Positions 57,260 through 64,000 of a DNA stretch of 64,000 nt are shown piece by piece (within the stretch, counting starts at the first letter, position 1; the number at the start of each line of letters is the position of its first letter). The notes under the pieces were generated by a model. That model searched no databases, had not been told where the DNA came from, and saw nothing but the letters and a program-made list of their open reading frames with translations. The translations under genes and the position numbers were made by a program. Source of the DNA: Microbispora oryzae (GTDB taxonomy: Bacteria; Actinomycetota; Actinomycetes; Streptosporangiales; Streptosporangiaceae); the NCBI RefSeq assembly GCF_017896165.1, contig NZ_JAFCNB010000020.1:1-64000 (forward strand), in the 5' to 3' direction.

Positions 57260-60061
57260 TTACCCGTCGCCCACGCGGAGCACCTCGCTCAGCCGCCTGC
57301 GGCGCCGTAGCGCCGACTCGGCGGGCACCACGACGGCGACCGTCGCGAGCAACGCGGCGGTCACCAGAGCGAGCCGCCACCACGGGAGCACCAGGGCGAG
57401 ATCGGCGGCCTGCCCGGTGAGCGTCCGCAGCGAGAGAGAGCCGAGCGTCAGCCGGGCGAGCAGGACGCCGAGCAGCGGACCTCCCACGGCGGCGACCAGC
57501 ACGGGCGGCAGCAGTTCTCCCGCGGCGACCCAGCGGGCGTCCCGTGGCCGCAGACCGAGGGTGCGCAGCCGGGTCAGGGTCTGCCACCGCTCCGGCGCGC
57601 TCGCGGCCGCGCCGAGAAGGAGCCCCAGCAGGCCCAGGGCCAGCAGCGTCGCGGCCGAGGCCCACGCCAGCCGCAGCAGGCCCGAGGTCAGCGGCGCGGC
57701 GCGGCGGGCCCGCAGCAGGTCGTCGCGGAGCACGACGTCGGCGGCGCCTGCGTTCGCGGCGGCCGCCCGCGCCGCTCCTGGGCCGCGCACCCAGATCGTG
57801 TCCGGTACGGACGGCATGCCCGCGGCGGCGAGGGTCGCGGCGTCCACCATGACGACGTCACCGGCGTCGCCGACGGCGGGCGCCGTACCGACGACTGTGA
57901 GCCGGATGGACGGGGCGCCGTCCCGGAGCAGCTGCAGCCGCGTGCCCTCGGGTGGTCCGCCGTCGTCCGAGCGCACCAGGGCGGGGACATCGCCGCGACC
58001 GGTTCCCCTGAGCCGGGCGAGCGCCGGGGCGTCCGGCAGGGGAGTGGAGGTCAGCAGCCGCCGGAACGCGGACGCGTCCACGACGACCAGCCGCCGGCTG
58101 TCGACCAGCGAATCGGCGGCGAATCGGACGTTGTCCGTCACCTGGGCGGCGACGACCTGCCCGACACCCGGCGCGGCGGCCACGCGCCGGACCAGTCCGG
58201 GGGTGGAGGCGGTGGCTCCGGGGAGCACGTCGAGGCGGGCGTCGGCTCCGACGGTGCGCCACGTGCCGTCCTCCAGGCCCCGCACGGCGGTGGCGTCGAG
58301 GGTGAGCGCGAACGACGTCAGGGCGGCCGACGTCACGAGGACCAGGAGCGGCAGCACGCGGGCGGACGTCGCGGCGGCCCGCGCGGCGCCGAACACGGCC
58401 AGCGGGCGCCGAGAGCGCAGGGCCTGCCTGAGCGCGAGGCCCGTCCCTGCGGGCATCAGCCGGAGCAGGACGAGCGTGCCGGCGAGGACGCCCAGGGCGG
58501 GAGCGCTCGCGGGCAGCGCACCGCCGCCGACCGGCCCGAGCCCCAGGCCGGCCGCGTCGTCCGCGGCCGGGGCGATGCCGCGCTGGCTCAGTGAGACGAA
58601 GGCGGCGATCGCGGCGATCACCACCGCGGCCTCAAGGGCGGCGCGGCGCAGCCGTACGGTGTGGCGGGCCCAGCTGCGCGCGGACCGGTTGGCCGGGACC
58701 CGCCGGTCGCGGGTGGCACGGGCGGCGGCGAGCGTGCCGAAGGCCGGGCCGGCCACGGCGGCGGCGAGGACCACCGGGATCACCCAGGCCCACGAGGCGC
58801 CGGGGGCGACCGCACGGGCCAGCGCGAGCCCGGCGGCCGCGGCGGACAGGGCGATCACGGCCGATTCGAGCAGCAACTCAATGCTGAGGTCGGGCAGGGC
58901 GACCCCTCGTTGCCGGGCGGCGCCGAGCGCCGGGGCGCGGCGGCGCACGAGCAGGTCGGCGGCGAGCAGCAGCACCAGAACCGCGGCCGCCAGCACGCCG
59001 GTGAGCAGGACGGACGCCTGCGCGGACGCGGCGGCCACCTGGACGCGGACGTTTCGCAGCACGTCGTCGAGCCGTGTCTCCCATTTCAGGGAGCCGTCGA
59101 TGGCGCCGGAGGAGCCGGAGGTCGCCTTGAGCGCCACCACCTTCGCGCCGATCGTGTGGGCGGAGTCCCAGGTGAGCTTGCCGGGGTCGGGGGCGAACCA
59201 GACGGTGCGCTGCAGGTCGTCCGGGCCGAAGGCGAGGCGGGCGTCGGGCAGCGACTCGCGCGACAGCAGCCCGGTGAACCGGGTCGTGCCCACGCCGTCC
59301 GCGCCGGAGACGGGACGCAGCAGCGAAGGGGCGAGCCCCCAGGCGGGATCGGCGCCGTCCGTCGCCCGGAAGACGCCGCTGACCTGGACGTCCTTGACAT
59401 TGCCCTGGTCGTCCGCGAGCGGGATGCGCGCGCCGGGACGCACGTTGAGCGCCGCGGCGTCTGCCTCGGAGAGGCCGACCTGCACCCGCCAGGGCTTACC
59501 CCCCTCGTACGGGACCTCGGCACGGCTGTCCACCCCGCCGGCCGAAGGCGGGGGCGGGCCGCCCGCGATCCAGGTCACGTGAGGTCCGCCGCCGGACTTC
59601 CGGTCGTCGGCCAGATAGGCGAGCTGGAAGGTGCGCAGCACGCTGCCATCAGTGATCTTGAGTACAGGGCTGGTGACGGTGGCGACGGGCGGGCGCATGG
59701 CGGCGCGCAGGCCCGGACCGAGAGCGTCCACGGCCCTGTCGCGGAAGTCGTCGATGTCCTCGGCCAGGGTGGGCGTGCGCATCCGCCCGCCGTTCACCCC
59801 GTCGTCGCGTTCCAGACGGGCGTGGACCAGGAGGTCGCTGTCGCGTCCTGAACGGCGAACCGCGTCCTGGACGGCGTCGCCGGCCGTGGCCGTCAGCAGC
59901 GGCGGCACCGCGCCCGCGAGCAGGGTGACGACCGCCACGACGGCGGCGGCCAGCAGCAGGGGACCGGCGTCGGCGCGGGCGCGGCCCCGGACGCTCGGCC
60001 AGTGCGGGGCCGGCAGGGCTCGCCGGTGATCGGGCACCCGCAGGGCGGCGTGCCACCTCAC
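57260..60061 (-). CDS. Large FtsX-like ABC transporter permease (second of pair)
   Basis: About 933 residues with the MacB/FtsX double-permease layout. One N-terminal helix (LLLAAAVVAVVTLLAGAVPP) is followed by a large extracytoplasmic domain, then groups of helices (VLLTGVLAAAVLVLLLAADL, ELLLESAVIALSAAAAGLAL and others). A second outer domain and final helices follow (LALVTAALLATVAVVVPAES), then the tail LRRRRRLSEVLRVGDG. GTG 60061 is chosen because it overlaps the stop of the previous permease (GTGA). It is the last gene of an ATPase-permease-permease operon. The substrate is unknown; such large pairs occur in actinomycete lipoprotein- or lipid-exporter-like systems. Confidence 0.87.
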   Translation of the reverse strand: MRWHAALRVPDHRRALPAPHWPSVRGRARADAGPLLLAAAVVAVVTLLAGAVPPLLTATAGDAVQDAVRRSGRDSDLLVHARLERDDGVNGGRMRTPTLAEDIDDFRDRAVDALGPGLRAAMRPPVATVTSPVLKITDGSVLRTFQLAYLADDRKSGGGPHVTWIAGGPPPPSAGGVDSRAEVPYEGGKPWRVQVGLSEADAAALNVRPGARIPLADDQGNVKDVQVSGVFRATDGADPAWGLAPSLLRPVSGADGVGTTRFTGLLSRESLPDARLAFGPDDLQRTVWFAPDPGKLTWDSAHTIGAKVVALKATSGSSGAIDGSLKWETRLDDVLRNVRVQVAAASAQASVLLTGVLAAAVLVLLLAADLLVRRRAPALGAARQRGVALPDLSIELLLESAVIALSAAAAGLALARAVAPGASWAWVIPVVLAAAVAGPAFGTLAAARATRDRRVPANRSARSWARHTVRLRRAALEAAVVIAAIAAFVSLSQRGIAPAADDAAGLGLGPVGGGALPASAPALGVLAGTLVLLRLMPAGTGLALRQALRSRRPLAVFGAARAAATSARVLPLLVLVTSAALTSFALTLDATAVRGLEDGTWRTVGADARLDVLPGATASTPGLVRRVAAAPGVGQVVAAQVTDNVRFAADSLVDSRRLVVVDASAFRRLLTSTPLPDAPALARLRGTGRGDVPALVRSDDGGPPEGTRLQLLRDGAPSIRLTVVGTAPAVGDAGDVVMVDAATLAAAGMPSVPDTIWVRGPGAARAAAANAGAADVVLRDDLLRARRAAPLTSGLLRLAWASAATLLALGLLGLLLGAAASAPERWQTLTRLRTLGLRPRDARWVAAGELLPPVLVAAVGGPLLGVLLARLTLGSLSLRTLTGQAADLALVLPWWRLALVTAALLATVAVVVPAESALRRRRRLSEVLRVGDG

Positions 60062-63000
60062 GACGTCACCCGCAGGTGCGCGGCGTCGACGCGGCGGGCC
60101 TGGACGACGATCACCAGGGTGACCGCGAGTGTGCACGCGGCCAGCAGCAGGGCGAGCGCGACGGCCTCGGTGGTCCACGGCCAGACGGGCAGGGCGGCCG
60201 GGACGGGCGCGGCCCCGGTGTCCGATCGCACGAGCAGGGGCGCGACGACGCGGGTGGCGAGCCCGCCGACGGCCGCGCCCGCCGCCAGGAGCGGAAGCAG
60301 GATGCCGACGTGCTGGCCGAGCAGTACGGCACGGACCTCGCGCCGGGTCATCCCGAGGCCCCGCAGCCGCGCCACCTCGATCGCGCGGCTGCGCAGGTCG
60401 AAGGTCACATGCAGCAGGACGCCGGCGAGCAGGAGCAGAGCCGCGGCCGGGCCGAGCAGCCGCAGCGCGGCCGGCAGCCCGGCGCGGAGCGGGCCGGCGG
60501 AGAGGCGGGCGGTCTCGGACGCCCGGGTGATGACCGGGCCGAGGTGGAGGGCCGTGGCACGCGCCGCGGCGTCCGCCCGGGTGGGGTGACCGACCCACCA
60601 GGCGTCCACGGGGAAGCTGAGATCACCGGCGACGACGAGGGCGCGGGAAAGGGCGTCCAGGTCGGCCAGGATGGCCGCGGCGCCGGGCGCGGACGGGACG
60701 GTGGGCACCACCTCGGTCACCCGGACCGGGACGGCGGTGAGTCCGACGGTGAGGCTGAGCCGGGAGCCGGGCCGGGCGCCGACCTGGCCGGCGAAGCGGC
60801 TGGAGACGGCGACGGGGACCGGTCCCGGCACCGGGAAGGCGGTGGCGACCAAGGTGCGGGCGGCGTCCGGGGGACCCTTGAGCTCGACACCTGTGGTCAT
60901 CTTCAGCCGGACGCCCGAAGGGCCGCCGCTGAGGGTGACGGCGGGGCCGGCGAGCTGCCCGGGAGCGGGCGCGACGGAGGTCGCGGTCCACGGCGACCCC
61001 GGCGCCGAGACGGCTGAGGCGGGAGCCCCCGGCACCGTGAGCGTGACGGCGACGCGGCTGGCGCCAAAGGGGCCCGGTCCCCCCTCCAGGGAGTCGGAGT
61101 AGCCGAAGCCGACGTTGCCCTGTCCCGTGTCGGCCGCGAACGGGAGAGACACCGCGACCAGCCGTAGCCCCGCCGCCGTCGCGCACGTGGGCAGCGGGTG
61201 CGCCCTGCCGTCGAGCGGGACGGGCGTCCCCGCGCATGAGGTCCGCAGGCCCGTGGCGTCCTGGAACATCAGCCGGGGGGTCACGGTGAGCGGGATCGCG
61301 CCGGTCGCCGTCCCGGTCAGGGTGAGCGCGGCGCCGGCCGGGACGGGGACGCCGGTGACGCCGGTCGAGGGCGCGAGGGAGGCGCCCAGGTCCGTCCAGC
61401 CGCGGCCGTCGGTCAGCCGGCCGCGCAGCAGGTCCTCGGCCCGGGCGGTGTCGACGGCGACCAGCCGCGGCGCGTCGCCCGCGGCGCCGAGCCACTGCCC
61501 GACCGCGATGCCCCGGCTGGTGGCCGGGCTCACCGCTCCTCCGGTGGCCGCGGCGACGGCCGCGCCCTGCCCGGCGTCCGGCGGGGCGGTGAGGGTGAGG
61601 GCGAGGTCGGTGCCGACGGACAGATCGGCCTGGTCGTGCTGGGAACGCTGCCACGTCGCGTCGAAACCGATCCCGAACGTCACGGCGGCGCAGGCCAGGG
61701 CGATCAGCAGCCCCGCGGCGATCGCCTGCGGTCTGCGGGCGGCCTCGAACGCGGCCAGCGGGAGCACCAGCCCGCGGGCGCGGCGGGCCAGCCGGTCGGC
61801 GCCGCGCAGCGTGGGCCACACCGGGCGCAGCGCCAGCGCGGAGCCCGCGGTGAGCAGCAGCGCCGGAGCGAGCACGCGGACGGTGTCGGCGGGGGAGCCG
61901 GAGCCGGTGGGCTGGTCGCGCAGTTGCCACCACCCCACGGCGGCGAACGCGACGAGGAGCAGGTCGGCCCCGGAGCGGGCCAGCAGTTCCCGCCGGTGCC
62001 GGCGGTCGCCGCCCGTGGAGGCGGGCCGTACGGACAGGGCGACGAGCAGCGCCGCGAGCCCCAGCGCACCGCAGGCGACGGCGAGCACCTGGACGCCGGT
62101 CACGGCCGGACGGGCGGCGAGCCCGGCCCCCGCCAGCGGCGGCAGGTGAGTCAGCGCGGCGTGCAGCGCGGACGAGGCGGGGACCGCGACCGCGGTGGCG
62201 AGGACGGCGAGCGCGCCCGCTTCGACGGTGGCGGTGACGGCGAACTGGCCGCGGCCGACGCCCAGCGACGACAGCAGGGCGGTCTCCTCGGCGCGTACGC
62301 CGGCGGTGAGCCGGCCCGCCAGGGCGAGGGCGGTCGCGGTCAGGGCGACGCCGAGGACGGCGACGGTGAGCACGGCGGCGGCGGTGACCCGCTGCTGGTC
62401 GTGGGCGGCGATCAGGGTCGACGGCAGCTGCGACGCGACCCGTTCGATCTGGATCCGGTCGCCGAGGACGTGGGCCAGCCTGCGGTCGGCGCCCAGCACG
62501 GCGACGGCGACGGCCTCGAGGTCGCGGGTGGTGGGGGCGGACAGGTCGGGATGGGCGGTGATCTCCAGCCGGTCGACGGTGGAGCCGCCGGCGAGCAGGT
62601 CAGCCAGGTCGACGATGAACGGCCCGTAGGCGTGGACCGGCTGGACCGACCGGCCGTCGTGGTAGGCGAGGTCGAATCCGGCTGCGGCGAGCGGGTCGCG
62701 CTCCCAGCCCGCGCCGGGCAGCGGCCGCACGACCCCGACGACGATGACGTCGAGCCCTTCGGCGTGTTCGCCGGACAGCTCCGCGCCGAGGTGGACCCGG
62801 CTGCCGGGGGTGAGGCCGAGCAGCCGCGCGGTGGGTTCGAGGACGACCGCCTCCATCGGAGACGCGGGCGGCGCGGCCCCGGCCCCGGCTGTCCCGGCCC
62901 TTGGCCAGCGTCCGGCGGTCAGCCGGGCGCGGGCCGTCAGGTCCTCCACGGCCGACAGGTAGGTCTCGGTGGGGACGCCCGATCCACCGGACCCCGTCGC

Positions 63001-63351
63001 CTGACCCGCTCCCCGTGCTGTGGCGCGCGCGGGTCGCGGCAGCCACCGCATCACGGACGACGCGCGCGCGGCGGTCGTCACGGCGAACGGGGAGAGCGCC
63101 GAGGTCAGCACGCCCCGGGTGTCGTCGGCGACGGACCGCGCGTCCGGGCCGCGGACGGTGACGGTGAAGGCGGTGACGTCGACCCGGTCCGCGGCGGCCT
63201 GGGACGCCGCCGCCTCCAGCGCCCGGTCAGCCGTGCGGGTGAGGAGCAGGGCGCAGGTGCCCAGCAGGGTGGGGCCGACCATGGCGACCGCCAGGAGGGC
63301 GGCCAGCAGCGGCCACTGCGCGCGGGCGCGGCGGGCGAGCAGCCTCAGCAC
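60058..63351 (-). CDS. Large FtsX-like ABC transporter permease (first of pair)
   Basis: A permease of about 1097 residues. The N-terminal helix (WPLLAALLAVAMVGPTLLGT) is followed by a large outer domain, then a helix group with VTAAAVLTVAVLGVALTATA. A second helix bundle (LAVACGALGLAALLVALSV) and a second outer domain follow. The final FtsX domain contains LLLLAGVLLHVTFDLRSRAI, EVARLRGLGMTRREVRAVLL and LALLLAACTLAVTLVIVVQA. GTG 63351 has GGAG six bases upstream and lies 16 bases after the ATPase stop. Its TGA overlaps the next permease's GTG. Together with the ATPase it forms a heteromeric exporter or mechanotransmission complex. Confidence 0.88.
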   Translation of the reverse strand: MLRLLARRARAQWPLLAALLAVAMVGPTLLGTCALLLTRTADRALEAAASQAAADRVDVTAFTVTVRGPDARSVADDTRGVLTSALSPFAVTTAARASSVMRWLPRPARATARGAGQATGSGGSGVPTETYLSAVEDLTARARLTAGRWPRAGTAGAGAAPPASPMEAVVLEPTARLLGLTPGSRVHLGAELSGEHAEGLDVIVVGVVRPLPGAGWERDPLAAAGFDLAYHDGRSVQPVHAYGPFIVDLADLLAGGSTVDRLEITAHPDLSAPTTRDLEAVAVAVLGADRRLAHVLGDRIQIERVASQLPSTLIAAHDQQRVTAAAVLTVAVLGVALTATALALAGRLTAGVRAEETALLSSLGVGRGQFAVTATVEAGALAVLATAVAVPASSALHAALTHLPPLAGAGLAARPAVTGVQVLAVACGALGLAALLVALSVRPASTGGDRRHRRELLARSGADLLLVAFAAVGWWQLRDQPTGSGSPADTVRVLAPALLLTAGSALALRPVWPTLRGADRLARRARGLVLPLAAFEAARRPQAIAAGLLIALACAAVTFGIGFDATWQRSQHDQADLSVGTDLALTLTAPPDAGQGAAVAAATGGAVSPATSRGIAVGQWLGAAGDAPRLVAVDTARAEDLLRGRLTDGRGWTDLGASLAPSTGVTGVPVPAGAALTLTGTATGAIPLTVTPRLMFQDATGLRTSCAGTPVPLDGRAHPLPTCATAAGLRLVAVSLPFAADTGQGNVGFGYSDSLEGGPGPFGASRVAVTLTVPGAPASAVSAPGSPWTATSVAPAPGQLAGPAVTLSGGPSGVRLKMTTGVELKGPPDAARTLVATAFPVPGPVPVAVSSRFAGQVGARPGSRLSLTVGLTAVPVRVTEVVPTVPSAPGAAAILADLDALSRALVVAGDLSFPVDAWWVGHPTRADAAARATALHLGPVITRASETARLSAGPLRAGLPAALRLLGPAAALLLLAGVLLHVTFDLRSRAIEVARLRGLGMTRREVRAVLLGQHVGILLPLLAAGAAVGGLATRVVAPLLVRSDTGAAPVPAALPVWPWTTEAVALALLLAACTLAVTLVIVVQARRVDAAHLRVTS

Positions 63352-63367
63352 GGGCGACTCCGGACGG

Positions 63368-64000
63368 TCACGTGACGTCCTGCCCGCCGGCCTGCTCACC
63401 GAGCTGTCCTTCGAGGCGTCCGTCGGCGATCCGGATCACCCGGTCCGCCAGCGCGACCATCGTCGGGTCGTGCGTGGACACCAGCGCCGTCACGCCCTCC
63501 GACTCCACCACACCGCGGAGCAGCGCCATGACGGAAAGGCCTGTTTCCGCGTCGAGTTGCCCGGTCGGCTCGTCGGCGATGAGCAGCCGGGGCGACGCGG
63601 CCAGGGCGCGCGCGATCGCCACCCGCTGCTGCTGGCCGCCGGACAGCTCGCCCGGACGCTGCCGGGCGTGGTCGGCCAGGCCCACCAGCTCAAGCAGCAG
63701 TTCGACGCGGCGCTCGCGTTCCGCCGCGGGCACGCGGGCCAGCCGTAACGGGGCGCCGACGTTCTCCGCGGCCGACAGCACCGGGATCAGGCCGAACGTC
63801 TGGAACACGTACGCGACCCTGTCGCGGCGCAGCCGGGACAGTCCGTCCTCGTCGAGGGCCGTGACGTCGGTGCCGTCGACGAGCACGGTCCCGGAGTCCG
63901 GGCGGTCAAGACCGCCGATGACGTTGAGCAGTGTGGTCTTCCCGGAGCCGGACCGGCCGATGAGGGCGGCCATGGTGCCGGGCGCGAGGTCGAACGACAC
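63368..64000 (-). CDS. ABC transporter ATPase (MacB/LolD type), N-terminus beyond window
   Basis: The visible 210 residues contain Walker A GRSGSGKTT, Q-loop YVFQTFGLIP, signature LSGGQQQR, Walker B LLIADEPTG and the switch His in VSTHDPT. These are all motifs needed for a MacB/LolD-type ATPase. The gene runs off the right edge at 64000 (minus strand), so the first 20-40 residues are missing. It is the first visible gene of the operon with two giant permeases. Confidence 0.93.
   Translation of the reverse strand: MSFDLAPGTMAALIGRSGSGKTTLLNVIGGLDRPDSGTVLVDGTDVTALDEDGLSRLRRDRVAYVFQTFGLIPVLSAAENVGAPLRLARVPAAERERRVELLLELVGLADHARQRPGELSGGQQQRVAIARALAASPRLLIADEPTGQLDAETGLSVMALLRGVVESEGVTALVSTHDPTMVALADRVIRIADGRLEGQLGEQAGGQDVT

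Noticed and set aside
58661-59851. 396-residue plus-strand ORF (and similar ORFs over 60076-63375)
   Set aside because: Antisense shadows of the two permeases; Gly/Arg/Asp-rich low-complexity translation.

Overview
The window is high-GC DNA (stop-poor frames, GTG starts, GGAGG-type ribosome binding sites, dense regulatory genes). It looks like chromosome of a filamentous actinomycete, with a Streptosporangiales or Streptomyces-like gene content. This is inferred from the gene families: LAL-type LuxR giants, ECF41-type sigma factor, DUF5997 partner pair, CBM2 lipase, EfeO/EfeB. No rRNA, tRNA or CRISPR array was seen, so the genus cannot be fixed.

Bases 1-4150 are a stack of nested insertions. 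A tyrosine recombinase gene (minus strand) is split by a plus-strand group II intron (303-3372) with a complete reverse transcriptase and recognisable domains V and VI. An 891-bp IS5-family element has jumped into the intron's domain I. Removing the intron restores the integrase reading frame across the junction. The upstream end of the integrase is itself fused to a truncated secreted lipase. A 70-bp sequence at the integrase stop codon recurs at 37182-37251, beside relics of two other transposases, so the 37 kb between may have a mobile-element history.

Bases 4200-7900 hold an aldehyde dehydrogenase / aldo-keto reductase / carboxymuconolactone-decarboxylase-like operon. It diverges from a TetR gene across three copies of a 14-bp operator-like site. 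A valyl-tRNA synthetase scrap precedes a 1028-residue LuxR regulator (8090-11176). Next come a secreted ricin-type lectin, a coupled pair of beta-propeller proteins (one with a sigma-region-4-like head and a membrane helix), and a two-component system divergent from a MacB-like ABC exporter whose permease is frameshifted at a G7 run.

Bases 19.6-26.7 kb form a redox neighbourhood. It holds an epimerase-like SDR, an F420-dependent-reductase-like NADP oxidoreductase and its truncated paralogue, LysR and TetR regulators with operator-like repeats, two more SDRs and an ECF41-type sigma factor. Bases 27-36.5 kb encode secreted proteins: a 1080-residue metallophosphoesterase with RTX-like repeats, EfeO and EfeB without EfeU, and a lipase-CBM2 protein. 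They also encode a PaaX regulator and a cold-shock gene with a terminator-like leader. Bases 37.4-44 kb hold a MerR regulator and two divergent giant LuxR regulators.

Bases 44.2-57.2 kb are ordinary accessory genes: hydrolase, SDR, LysR-domain/DUF5997 pair, WYL regulator, DinB, GGCT, O-methyltransferase, HD protein, GlxA-type regulator, MarR/cupin pair, HAD phosphatase, and an unusual arginase-GNAT fusion next to a LysR gene. The end (57.2-64 kb) is a minus-strand ABC operon: an ATPase cut by the window edge and two roughly 1000-residue FtsX-like permeases with a GTGA stop/start overlap.
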